This document shows, one piece after another, positions 42,082 to 50,675 of a stretch of 64,000 bases of DNA (position 1 is its first letter; each line of letters opens with the position of its first letter). The stretch is from assembly GCA_050953365.1 (NCBI GenBank), contig JBMNMN010000016.1, positions 1 to 64,000 of the forward strand, given 5' to 3'. The notes under the pieces were generated by a model, which saw only the letters and a list, made by a program, of their open reading frames with translations, was not told the origin of the DNA and made no database searches. The DNA comes from UBA1426 sp050953365 (lineage in GTDB: Bacteria; Bacillota; Clostridia; Peptostreptococcales; Anaerovoracaceae). The translations under genes were made by a program, and so were the position numbers.

Positions 42082-44172
42082 CTATAATTGATGCTTTTTC
42101 TTTTTCCTCATAAAGGCTGCCTGAGTAATGCCCAGGGCCTCCGCCGCTTTTCGTGTGCTGCCATGACAGCGCAGTGCTTCCTCGATCATTTGCCTTTCGT
42201 AATCATCCATAGACTGTCGAAAGTCTCGCCCTAACGGCATTACCACGCCAACTTCCGTCTGGTTTTCCGAGGCGCTTCCTTCCCACCGGCGATGGCAGCT
42301 CAACTCCCGGATTACACTCATTTGCGTGATAGTGTCTTCGTCGCTGTTGATCATGACTCTCTGCACGAGGTTTTCCAGTTCCCTGATGTTGCCGGGCCAT
42401 TCATACTCCAATAGATATTGGATCCCCTCATCGGAGATCTGCTTCCGGGTTTCATTCTTCTTATTAAAGTCGTTCACATAATACTCCAACAATGGGATTA
42501 TATCTCTTTTTCGCTTTCTCAGGGGCGGAATACTCAAAATGAGCACTGCCAGACGATAATACAGATCCTCTCTGAATTCTCCTGCAGACATCAACGCCTG
42601 CAGGTTTTTATTTGTAGCACAGAGTACCCTTACATCCACCTTGATGGGACTTTCTCCTCCCAGGCGATAGAATTCCTTATCCTGGAGCACCCGAAGCAGC
42701 TTTGCCTGCATTTCCAATGACAGTTCACTGATTTCATCCAGAAATAGGATCCCCTTGTTCGCCTGTTCAAAGTATCCTCTTTTCCCCTTCGCGCTGGCTC
42801 CTGTAAAGGCTCCCGGTTCATAGCCAAAAAACTCCGACTCCATCAGAGTAGACGGAATGGATGCACAGTTCACCTTGACACAAGGGTGCATATTCCGGTT
42901 ACTCATATTGTGGATCAGCCGGGCAACCCGCTCCTTCCCTACGCCGGTCTCCCCTTCTATCAGGACGGAACAGTCGTACTTGGAAGCTTTCACGATTTGT
43001 CTGGAAAGTTCATTCATCGACTGACTCTTGTATATGAAATCGTAAGCGATAGGATCCTGTTGCCGCTCTTGATCGGCGGATATATTTGCACTGGCGGTTT
43101 CCACGTTCCTTCTGAGGCTCTTATGCATAATCCTGCTCAGTCTGTCCACATCTATTTCGATCTCAGATAGCATCTCGTACATGAACTTGTCGTAGTTTTC
43201 AGCATACCCGTCACCGCAAAGGATGTTCAATTCTTTTCCCAAGCCCTCCGTGAGAAAGACCGCAATATTATAGTTATTGATCAGGCTGGAAAAGAAGACT
43301 GTGCCTTTCGGTTTTGTTGTCAGTACATTGATAGCCTCTGCTCCTCTTGCATCAGCACAGTTTACGCTGAGGTCAAACAATTCGGGGTGGGTCCTGATAA
43401 GGTTTTCAGTACATTTGAGAATATGGGTGGAGTTTACTGAGTCAAACTCATCAAAAATCGTATCAATCCCGGCCTTAACTTCCTTATCGATCGTTCCCGT
43501 TCCGCTCTCTCCGGTATTATAAAGTAACGCGGAAATGCGTCCGCCGCTCCCTACCGCTTTGCGAATTGCATAACCATAAATCATTACATGTAATATATTA
43601 CTGCCTATCACAAGAAAATCCTTATTACCACGGGCCATTTGATACACGTGGTAAATCGATGCTGACTCCTCGAAAGCCAACATCAGCAGATCTGTCGGAA
43701 TGCCTGCCGGCCGCCGGATAACACTGCTGTTTCCATAAAGAATGCCATACCCATCCACCCGTATGCTGCCAAAGAGAAAGTCAATATCATGAATCCGATC
43801 AATGTGAAGCGGGATCATGGTGGCCGATGCCAAAACCAGAACCTCGTCCCCAACCTTGACCTTATCCTTATTTATGTAATCCTTTCCGACCCTTTCAACA
43901 GTTCCTGCAATCAATCCCCCTGTGTCTGTGTATGGATTATGAAGTTTTCCCCTGGTTTCCACCAAATCGATGATTTTCTCCTTCACAGTCTCCGGATCGT
44001 TCATCGATTCATTGCAGATCTGCTTTAGGTTCGCTGCCTCCAAATGTACGTGGGTGACCTTGAGCAGCATCTCATTGTCATAAATAACTTTACTGTTGTC
44101 CAGTTTCCATGCGAAAACAGGGAGTACGTCGGTTACTCCAAGCACGCGGTTGATTCCGTAATCTTCGTACAT
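42082..44172 (-). CDS. Sigma-54 activator with a 3,5-diaminohexanoate dehydrogenase-like sensor domain
   Basis: 696 aa. Residues about 5-335 resemble L-erythro-3,5-diaminohexanoate dehydrogenase of lysine fermentation (GVTDVLPVFAWKLDN; YDNEMLLKVTHVHLEAANLKQI split; VETRGKLHNPYTDTGG; IAGTVERVGKDY). The NAD-binding glycine motif is degraded to GSNILHV (190-196), so it is probably a ligand sensor rather than an enzyme. Residues about 378-610 form the AAA+ domain with GETGVGKE (407-414), GAFTGA (454-459) and LFLDE (476-480). Residues 660-696 are a Fis-type HTH (GSTRKAAEALGITQAAF). The predicted target is the adjacent sigma-54 promoter. It lies 20 bp after the VOC gene. Confidence 0.88.
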   Translation of the reverse strand: MYEDYGINRVLGVTDVLPVFAWKLDNSKVIYDNEMLLKVTHVHLEAANLKQICNESMNDPETVKEKIIDLVETRGKLHNPYTDTGGLIAGTVERVGKDYINKDKVKVGDEVLVLASATMIPLHIDRIHDIDFLFGSIRVDGYGILYGNSSVIRRPAGIPTDLLMLAFEESASIYHVYQMARGNKDFLVIGSNILHVMIYGYAIRKAVGSGGRISALLYNTGESGTGTIDKEVKAGIDTIFDEFDSVNSTHILKCTENLIRTHPELFDLSVNCADARGAEAINVLTTKPKGTVFFSSLINNYNIAVFLTEGLGKELNILCGDGYAENYDKFMYEMLSEIEIDVDRLSRIMHKSLRRNVETASANISADQERQQDPIAYDFIYKSQSMNELSRQIVKASKYDCSVLIEGETGVGKERVARLIHNMSNRNMHPCVKVNCASIPSTLMESEFFGYEPGAFTGASAKGKRGYFEQANKGILFLDEISELSLEMQAKLLRVLQDKEFYRLGGESPIKVDVRVLCATNKNLQALMSAGEFREDLYYRLAVLILSIPPLRKRKRDIIPLLEYYVNDFNKKNETRKQISDEGIQYLLEYEWPGNIRELENLVQRVMINSDEDTITQMSVIRELSCHRRWEGSASENQTEVGVVMPLGRDFRQSMDDYERQMIEEALRCHGSTRKAAEALGITQAAFMRKKKKHQL

Positions 44173-44192
44173 GAGTGCCTGTCCCCTTTCTG

Positions 44193-44552
44193 CTATTTGT
44201 GTTCTCCGAACTGGATATTTACGCCATTTGGATCCTTTACAAAGAAGAACCGGAAATCGGAACCGGGCTGAAAAGGTCCTCCGGTAATCTCGATACCCTT
44301 TTCCTTCACAAGATCTATCACCCTATCCAGGGAGTCCGTCTCAAATCCCAGGGAAATCCCCGTCTTACTCCCCTGCCATTTGTCTGAGCCGTCATAGATC
44401 AATTCTACTTTCGTCTCCCCTTCGCCCATAAAGACGATCTCACCCGGTCCTATGGGAAATCTCTTATCTACTTTAAGTCCAACTACTTCCTCATAAAACC
44501 GAATGGATTCCTCCATATCCTTTACATTGATCGTGCACCATAAGAATTTCAT
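44193..44552 (-). CDS. VOC-family (glyoxalase I-like) protein
   Basis: 119 aa with one pair of beta-alpha-beta-beta-beta modules: WCTINVKDMEESIRFYEEVVG, a central GEIVFMGEGETKVELIY strand pair and the terminal FFFVKDPNGVNIQFGEH. Potential metal ligands are Glu residues in VELIY and near the C-terminus, but one typical His is not evident. It is encoded immediately upstream of the sigma-54 activator and may handle a reactive intermediate of the same pathway, which is inference. SD GGAGG precedes the ATG. Confidence 0.82.
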   Translation of the reverse strand: MKFLWCTINVKDMEESIRFYEEVVGLKVDKRFPIGPGEIVFMGEGETKVELIYDGSDKWQGSKTGISLGFETDSLDRVIDLVKEKGIEITGGPFQPGSDFRFFFVKDPNGVNIQFGEHK

Positions 44553-44582
44553 TTCCAGGCCTCCTTTTTACAATTAGGTTGT

Positions 44583-46037
44583 TCAGACTATTTTTTTTGC
44601 CGCACCCCGTACCAATGGTTGTCCCACCACATGAGCTTTGATCAGGTTCGTGGTTCCACCCACACCTACAGGGATACCCGCTGTAATGACCACCAGATCT
44701 CCGGTCTTCACTTTACCGTGCTCCAATGCTTTTGTAACAGTTTTGTTTATCAAATCGTCCGTAGATTCTACCATTGGCAACAATATGCAGTAAACGCCCC
44801 AGGATAAACACAAACGCCTCTGTACACTTTCATCCGTAGTCGTCGCTATGATCGGCTGTTTGGGCCGGAACTTAGATACCATTCTGGCAGTATATCCGGA
44901 TGATGTGCCGGTAAGGATGGCCGCGGCGCCCAGGCTCATGGCAATGTTGCAAGTGGCGTGGCTTATCGCATCCGTGATTGTAGATTCTTTTTCGCTCTCA
45001 CGATCAACAAAAAGTCTGAAATAATCCATTGCTTCCTCTGTCCTCTTTGCGATCTGTGACATAGTAGCCACGGACTCCACGGGATATTTCCCCATTGCCG
45101 TTTCGCCGGAAAGCATGATCGCGTCCGTTCCATCAAGTATGGCGTTGGCTACGTCGGTAACCTCGGCCCTTGTCGGCCTGGGATTTCGTATCATAGAATC
45201 CAGCATCTGAGTCGCTGTTATAACGGGCTTACCGACCTTGTTACACTTGCGGATGATTCTCTTTTGCAGTAGCGGAAGTTCTTCTGCCGGTACTTCCACA
45301 CCCAAATCACCTCTCGCAACCATGATCCCGTCGGAAACGTCGATGATCTTATCTATCTTATCGACGCCCTCTCCGTTTTCTATTTTGGATATGATTTGAA
45401 TATGCTCTGCCTGATTTTCTCTTAGGAACTCCCGGATCGCTAATACATCTTCTGCATTGCGCACAAAGGACGCGGCAATGAAATCGACACCGTTCTGTAT
45501 TCCGAACTCGATATCAGCTTTATCCTTTTCCGTTATGGGCGGCATGTTGATGCGGATCCCCGGCACGTTGATGCCTTTGTTCTTTTTTATCATTCCGCTG
45601 TTCAACACGATGCATCGAATATCCTCCCCGGCCACTTCCTGCACCTTAAGCTCAACAAGGCCGTCATCGATCAGTATTATATCGCCGGCCCTAACATCGC
45701 CGGGCAACCCTTTGTAGCTGATGCAACAGATGGAATCATCGCCGAGAATATCCCGGGAGGTTAGGGTAAACTCCTGTCCCTCCGTGAGGAAAACTTCCTG
45801 ACTCTTAAAGTCACCGGTGCGTATTTCCGGCCCTTTGGTGTCCAACAAAATGGCAACGGGTACGCCCAGCTCCTGCCGCACCTTCTTAATTGTGGATATT
45901 CTCTCGCCATGCTCCGCATAATCTCCGTGCGAGAAATTTAACCGGGCCACATTCATGCCGGCAGAAATAAGTTTTTTGAGCATTTCCTCCGTTTCGCTGA
46001 CAGGCCCGATGGTACATACAATTTTGGTTTTCTTCAT
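44583..46037 (-). CDS. pyk: Pyruvate kinase
   Basis: Converts PEP and ADP to pyruvate and ATP. It is 484 aa: KTKIVCTIGPVSE at the N-terminus, ARLNFSHGDYAEHG, LLDTKGPEIRTG, and the catalytic Lys region IISKIENGEGVDKIDKI then MVARGDLGVEVPAEE and TATQMLDSM. It lacks the extra C-terminal PEP-utilising domain of some Firmicute enzymes. The start at MKKTKIV is supported by GGGAGGG upstream; the longer reading from 46178 has no SD. Confidence 0.96.
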   Translation of the reverse strand: MKKTKIVCTIGPVSETEEMLKKLISAGMNVARLNFSHGDYAEHGERISTIKKVRQELGVPVAILLDTKGPEIRTGDFKSQEVFLTEGQEFTLTSRDILGDDSICCISYKGLPGDVRAGDIILIDDGLVELKVQEVAGEDIRCIVLNSGMIKKNKGINVPGIRINMPPITEKDKADIEFGIQNGVDFIAASFVRNAEDVLAIREFLRENQAEHIQIISKIENGEGVDKIDKIIDVSDGIMVARGDLGVEVPAEELPLLQKRIIRKCNKVGKPVITATQMLDSMIRNPRPTRAEVTDVANAILDGTDAIMLSGETAMGKYPVESVATMSQIAKRTEEAMDYFRLFVDRESEKESTITDAISHATCNIAMSLGAAAILTGTSSGYTARMVSKFRPKQPIIATTTDESVQRRLCLSWGVYCILLPMVESTDDLINKTVTKALEHGKVKTGDLVVITAGIPVGVGGTTNLIKAHVVGQPLVRGAAKKIV

Positions 46038-46293
46038 AAAACCCTCCCGTTTACTGCTGTCGAGTTGTAATGGCTTAACTTCTAAAGGTGTTGTAAAAGT
46101 TATTTGACACTCTTCTGCGAAATAGTTGTATTTGGCACCTGACACTTTTACAGTTAAATAAGCCTCCTCTGGCTTCATGCAAAAATGACTGACGCTTTCT
46201 ATTAGTACATTTGCAAATAATACAATTTATTCCTCTACATATAGAATAGGTTATCATATCCGTCGATTCGTGACAAGGTTTGATACATTTGCG

Positions 46294-47846
46294 GACGGTG
46301 TCAAGTTGTTGTGGAGTTTTTGCTTGACAACTCTCCCGATGTTATGCAACCAAACCCCGTTGCCGACCATAAGACCGGATCAGGATCTGTGTTGCAGTAT
46401 TGACCGCCGGATTGTATTGTTCTTTTTCGAATATACTCCAGTCCCAACAACCATGAATTGCATTTTGTAGCCGTTTTTTCCCATACTCCTTTAGAATACT
46501 CCTGTTTTTTTCGTCTTCAGGTCGTCTGAAATCCTTTCCTGAAACGCTGCAACCATTTCTTGTATAGACTCTAAGTTCTGCCATCTTGCTTAGGCCAGCT
46601 TCGCTCCAACCCATAGGATTTCTGCTTAATCTTTCCGAATACACATGACTTACTAAACCTTCTGTGCAGCTACCTATGATATCTTTTGTATATCTTCGCA
46701 CAATTCCGTCCCAATTGTTTACAACATAACGGAGGAAGTTTCGAACCCGCTTCTCTTGCTTTGGTCCCTTGCAAAGAGACAGCATTTCTCGAATGAGGCT
46801 TGTCACTTTTTCCAGGCTCTTCTCTTGAACCGCCTGCCTTATACGGTGTCGGTAATTTTGTTTCGGAAAGGCCGCTGTCGCTTGTTTTAAGTGCTTCTCA
46901 AAGTGAAATCCATCCATAACATAGTGACAGTCGGCAAGCTCCTCCATTCCTTGCTTGATCCATGGAGCCCCATCACCATGAAGATAGATTCTCTCGATTT
47001 GATTTTCTTCATAAGCTTGTGAGATGTACCCGCCTACCGTTTCCCAAGCCTCTTTTGTTTGATGAATGGTGGAGGTAAAGTGTACCGGATTCATCAGGAC
47101 ATTTCGCCCTTTATGGACGGCTTGGATTCCTTCACTTAACGTAATCAATGGAACCATGCGGTTTTTACCTTCCTGTAGATGAACGTGGTCTTCATCGGCA
47201 AAAATATGTAGTTCCGATGCGACTCGCTTTTCTTTAGGGGCTGCCTTTTCCAGTTTTCCCACTGCTCTCAACTTATTCTTTACCGTCTGGCGGCTCACTT
47301 CACCGTTGGTTACTATCTTCGTACTCTTTTCATAGGAAACCTCTGCCGATTGTTCCACTAGGCGGGCGCTCACATTGGCACTCACTCGTTCATAGGCGTA
47401 TATACCAATTATGAAATCCAACGGATATACATAGGCACCTTTTGCCTTTTCGTAATAGTAGTCTCGTTCTATGTCGATTCGACCTACCTCCGTCAGAAGA
47501 CTCCTTTGCCGGTCTTTTTCTTTTAGAATAAGCCCCTGCTCTTTTCGAAATGCCTTGTCCGCTCTAAGTTCTTCATTCAATTGCTTCACGATTCCCGATA
47601 TCAGGGCTCGAACGCTTTCTTTGCAAAGACCCAGGGCATCAGATGCAAACTGATCTATATCGGATATGCCTCCTTCTTCAATCCGTTTGCAAATATTTCT
47701 TCCCAATTCCGCAATGATTTGTTGTACAATAGTTTCCACAGAGATCTTCCCTCCTTGTTTGTGTTTTGTTGCTGAAACTATTTTAACACAGGAGAGTTGA
47801 TCTCTGTTTCTTTCCTTTAAAAACTCCACAACTATTTTACACTATC
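46294..47846 (-). mobile_element. ISLre2-family insertion sequence (about 1.55 kb) with 9-bp target duplication
   Basis: Imperfect terminal inverted repeats: left GACGGTGTCAAGTTGTTGTG and the reverse complement of the right end GATAGTGTAAAATAGTTGTG, both continuing GAGTTTTT. The 9-bp direct repeat ACATTTGCG flanks both ends (46285-46293 and 47847-47855), a clean target duplication. It contains one intact transposase. Confidence 0.88.
46342..47739 (-). CDS. ISLre2-family (UPF0236) transposase
   Basis: About 465 aa from a GTG start at 47739 (product begins METIVQQII), chosen because AAGGAGGG lies nine bases upstream; an open reading continues to 47829 but would start inside the terminal repeat. 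Family motifs: SANVSARLVEQSAEVSYEKS, FADEDHVHLQEGK, IYLHGDGAPWIKQGMEEL, YVMDGFHFEKHL and the late CTEGLVSHVYSERLSRNPMG. It appears intact. Confidence 0.92.
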   Translation of the reverse strand: METIVQQIIAELGRNICKRIEEGGISDIDQFASDALGLCKESVRALISGIVKQLNEELRADKAFRKEQGLILKEKDRQRSLLTEVGRIDIERDYYYEKAKGAYVYPLDFIIGIYAYERVSANVSARLVEQSAEVSYEKSTKIVTNGEVSRQTVKNKLRAVGKLEKAAPKEKRVASELHIFADEDHVHLQEGKNRMVPLITLSEGIQAVHKGRNVLMNPVHFTSTIHQTKEAWETVGGYISQAYEENQIERIYLHGDGAPWIKQGMEELADCHYVMDGFHFEKHLKQATAAFPKQNYRHRIRQAVQEKSLEKVTSLIREMLSLCKGPKQEKRVRNFLRYVVNNWDGIVRRYTKDIIGSCTEGLVSHVYSERLSRNPMGWSEAGLSKMAELRVYTRNGCSVSGKDFRRPEDEKNRSILKEYGKKRLQNAIHGCWDWSIFEKEQYNPAVNTATQILIRSYGRQRGLVA

Positions 47847-47894
47847 ACATTTGCGCTTGCGCTGAAAGCGGCTAACCTGAGATGCAACAGGCGC

Positions 47895-47933
47895 AAAAAA
47901 GGCTGAGGGCCAAACAGTGGTACTGTCTGGCCC
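47895..47933 (-). terminator. Terminator of hsp20
   Basis: On the minus strand GGGCCAGACAG pairs with CTGTTTGGCCC, followed after a few bases by six T residues (47895-47900). Confidence 0.65.
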
Positions 47934-48009
47934 CCGGCTTCTACCTAACTAGCCTGTTGTTCTCTTTGCTTAAATATTTGCTATCTCGCCTGTTAGGATG
48001 GAGGATGCG

Positions 48010-48087
48010 TTGTGTAACTTAGTTGTGTAACTTAGTTGTGTAACTTAGTTGCGTTGCTTAGCTGTGTAGCTCAGTTGTGTTGCTTAT
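48010..48087. repeat. 13-bp tandem repeat at the 3' end of hsp20
   Basis: Six units of TTGTGTAACTTAG (three perfect, three diverged) at 48010, 48023, 48036, 48049, 48062 and 48075. The last unit includes the hsp20 stop codon. Confidence 0.85.
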
Positions 48088-48527
48088 TCAATCTCAATTC
48101 TGGATTTGTTTTGGCTCCTATCCTGCTTGGGAACCGTGATGCTCAAGATACCGTTATCCAGTCTGGCCTTAATTCCTTCCGACTGAGCATCTACCAGATA
48201 AATGCCGCGGCTCATGGAGCTGTAACGTCTCTCTCTATGGATATAATTCTTTCTCTCTTCGTCCACGGCTTCCTCTTTCTTGACGAAAATCGTCAATCTG
48301 CCGTCATTTATCTCAACGGTAATTTCTTCTTTTTTCACACCGGGAAGTTCCGCTTCAATGACATACTCATTGTCGTTGTCCTGGACATCTATCTTAAAAG
48401 TGTCTGGGGACAGGGCTTTTCTTGGCGGCCAGCTGTCGCCGAAGAAATCATCCAGCATGTCATAGAAGTCAGGGAACCTGGTGTTCATTAAACTTGCATT
48501 TCTTCTAAACGGAATCAATCCTGCCAT
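48084..48527 (-). CDS. Hsp20/alpha-crystallin small heat shock protein
   Basis: ATP-independent holdase chaperone, 147 aa. The N-terminus (MAGLIPFRRN, FYDMLDDFFGD) precedes the alpha-crystallin domain (FKIDVQDNDNEYVIEAELPG, VKKEEITVEINDGRLTI, the YSSMSRGIYL segment and the A-x-LDNGILSITVPK motif) and a short KSRIEIE tail in which the IxI motif binds neighbouring subunits. A CIRCE operator upstream indicates HrcA control. The divergent upstream side has been invaded by an IS30 element. Confidence 0.94.
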   Translation of the reverse strand: MAGLIPFRRNASLMNTRFPDFYDMLDDFFGDSWPPRKALSPDTFKIDVQDNDNEYVIEAELPGVKKEEITVEINDGRLTIFVKKEEAVDEERKNYIHRERRYSSMSRGIYLVDAQSEGIKARLDNGILSITVPKQDRSQNKSRIEIE

Positions 48528-48579
48528 GAATTAACCCTCCCTTCTTTTAATTCAATTTTGCCTGCTTGCCTATTTATTG

Positions 48580-48606
48580 TTAGCACTCTAACCTCATGAG
48601 TGCTAA
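48580..48606 (-). promoter_or_regulatory. CIRCE element (HrcA operator) of hsp20
   Basis: Perfect inverted repeat TTAGCACTC-N9-GAGTGCTAA. A -10 hexamer TATAAT (minus strand, 48616-48621) lies just upstream, so HrcA would block transcription start. Confidence 0.95.
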
Positions 48607-48679
48607 CCTGATTTCATTATACCCGCGTTCCTCTTGTATAATCACATAACATTAATTTTTTCTAATATATTTTTTCCCT

Positions 48680-49872
48680 GAATTGCAATAACAAGTTGAA
48701 CTAATCTCCGTACCTTGACAAATCTCTGTTGTTAAAGAGCATAGATTAAATCGAGTTCCTCATCGAAGAGTTCTTCTGGGGTTTTATAGCCTAAGATCTT
48801 TCTTGGAAGGCCGTTTATCCATTCTTCAACTCGTGCAATGGCCTCTTGGCTGTATTCGGAAATCTTCTTACCTTTGGGTATGAAGCGCCTAATCAGGCCG
48901 TTATGGTTTTCATTGGTACCACGTTCGAATGCGGAGTAAGGATGTGTAAAATATACCCCTACACCCTGTTCCTTCAAGGTTGACAGAGCAGCGAACTCAG
49001 ATCCATTATCTGCAGTAAGGCTTTTGAAGACCTTTTGAAACCGACTGCCAAATTCGTCTTTGATCTGGTCAAATTCCTGCATAACCGCTTCTGCTGTTTT
49101 GGCAGGAATCTTTCGAATCAATGTGTTTCTGGTTTTTCGTTCGACAATGGTCAATAAGCTTTCATCCTCCTTGGATTTTGAGCCTATTACCGTATCAATT
49201 TCCCAGTGCCCAAACTCTTCTCGATCTTCCACATGACAAGGCCGGTTTTCAATACTGTCACCGAGGTTTCGCTTGTTGGCCCGGACTCGGATTCCTTTCT
49301 TGCTACGCTTTAGCTTAAGTGGTAAATCCGTGTTTTTAACTTTCATAAGCCCTAGATCTATGTAGTTGTAAATGGTTTTGGTACAAAGCATCTTATCGAA
49401 TTTACCCGTTGCTGCAGCCCTACCTACGGCAGAGTCCACGGACCAATCTTCCTCTAACATCATCTTCTCAACATAGCCTACGAACTCACTGCACTGTAGC
49501 AGCTTGTACCTGCGACCAGTGTTCCGGCGATTTGCCTCATATTTAGCCTGGCCGGCATCAGCGTAGTAGATTTTTACTAATTTGCCCTGCTTTATCTGTT
49601 CCACTGTGCCACGCCTTAGTTCGTTTGTAATGGTGTTTATGGGCCGATTTAGCAGTTTTGCGATGGCATAAGCAGTTTTGCCTTCACCAGCCAATAACTC
49701 GATTTTTACGCGCTCTTTAAAAGAAAGATGTTTATTTTTTCGCGGATTAGGTGTAAACTGTGAGTGATCCATAGTGATTCGCCTTTCTGTGAAATTGTTT
49801 CTCGTAAAAACTATTTTACAACAGAAATCGTCACTATGGATTTTTTATTAGTTCAACTTCATTTTACAATTC
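48680..49872 (-). mobile_element. IS30-family insertion sequence (about 1.19 kb)
   Basis: Terminal inverted repeats of 26 bp with 22 matches: each end carries GAATTG...AAGTTGAACTAAT reading inward, with a perfect 13-bp inner part (48693-48705 and 49847-49859). The flanks show a shared ATATTTTTTCCCT (48668-48680 and about 49879-49891), which is unusually long for an IS30 target duplication and not directly adjacent on the right. The element sits between the hsp20 promoter and the cupin gene. Confidence 0.82.
48732..49772 (-). CDS. IS30-family transposase
   Basis: 346 aa. An N-terminal helix-turn-helix (HLSFKERVKIELLAGEGKTA then YAIAKLLNRPINTITNELRRG) is followed by a DDE integrase core with HWEIDTVIGSK (first Asp), LTADNGSEFA (second Asp) and SAFERGTNENHNGLIRRFIPKG (Glu). 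All catalytic residues are present, so it appears intact. Confidence 0.95.
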   Translation of the reverse strand: MDHSQFTPNPRKNKHLSFKERVKIELLAGEGKTAYAIAKLLNRPINTITNELRRGTVEQIKQGKLVKIYYADAGQAKYEANRRNTGRRYKLLQCSEFVGYVEKMMLEEDWSVDSAVGRAAATGKFDKMLCTKTIYNYIDLGLMKVKNTDLPLKLKRSKKGIRVRANKRNLGDSIENRPCHVEDREEFGHWEIDTVIGSKSKEDESLLTIVERKTRNTLIRKIPAKTAEAVMQEFDQIKDEFGSRFQKVFKSLTADNGSEFAALSTLKEQGVGVYFTHPYSAFERGTNENHNGLIRRFIPKGKKISEYSQEAIARVEEWINGLPRKILGYKTPEELFDEELDLIYAL

Positions 49873-50102
49873 GCCAAAATATTTTTTCCCTCATTCTACT
49901 CTTTATTCTTTTTATTTATCTTGGAAACGGGTATTCTAATAAAAGGCGTCTAATCAACCTACTCCATTTACTTATGTATGAATTAAGTTAAAATTTGTTG
50001 CAGACGCAACGGCGCAAACCGGTAACAAATGGTATTATTTAACTAGCAGAATAACCTAAACAAGCCGAACAGCCGGCAAATCCAATACAGGAGGTTAACA
50101 TT

Positions 50103-50450
50103 ATGTCCGACAAATACATTAAAAACATTGATTTTTCAACGGTACTGCCTTTAGCAGATCAAGTAAATTATCAGCCGGGACAGATCGTCAGCAAAACCTT
50201 AGCTCAAAACAAAGCTCTGAGCCTTACCCTTTTTGCCTTTGATAAAGGTGAAGAAATCAGCACCCACGAATCGGATGGCGACGCCATGGTTGTAGCATTG
50301 GACGGCACAGGTAAAATCACCATTGACGGCGAAGAATATATCCTCAACGCCGGGGAAACCATCATCATGCCCTCAAGGAAACCCCATGCCGTATTTGCAA
50401 CGGAACAATTTAAGATGTTCCTTATCGTGGTATTCCCGCCGGAAAAATAG
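50103..50450 (+). CDS. Small single-domain cupin protein
   Basis: 115 aa with the conserved cupin_2 barrel: LTLFAFDKGEEISTHESDGD (motif 1, with His and acidic metal ligands), VVALDGTGKITIDGEEYIL, AGETIIMPSRKPHAVFA (motif 2 His). Such proteins are common metal-binding proteins of varied or unknown role in anaerobes. SD AGGAGG precedes the ATG. It is an isolated gene ending in a strong terminator. Confidence 0.88.
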   Translation: MSDKYIKNIDFSTVLPLADQVNYQPGQIVSKTLAQNKALSLTLFAFDKGEEISTHESDGDAMVVALDGTGKITIDGEEYILNAGETIIMPSRKPHAVFATEQFKMFLIVVFPPEK

Positions 50451-50480
50451 TTTTAGAATAGAAATGTGTTAAGACAAGTC

Positions 50481-50524
50481 AAAAGCAACCGATACAAAAA
50501 AATTTATTGATTTCGGTTGCTTTT
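50481..50524 (+). terminator. Terminator of the cupin gene
   Basis: AAAAGCAACCGA pairs with TCGGTTGCTTTT around a 20-nt AT-rich loop, with T-rich tail. Confidence 0.8.
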
Positions 50525-50594
50525 CTTAGTTTTTTCTCTTCGTTATCGCCTGTTTTTCTTGCAAAAGCAACCGGAAGTTCAAGATTTATATAAT

Positions 50595-50627
50595 GAGGTT
50601 GCCTTTTCGAAGAAAAAGGCAACCTAA
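50595..50627 (-). terminator. Terminator-like hairpin after the OYE gene
   Basis: AGGTTGCCTTTT pairs with AAAAGGCAACCT. A half-copy of the cupin terminator arm (AAAAGCAACCGG, about 50563-50574) lies to its left. Confidence 0.6.
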
Positions 50628-50675
50628 CTAGTTCAAAAGCGCAAAATCGGTTGTTGCAACGAAGACCTGCCACAA

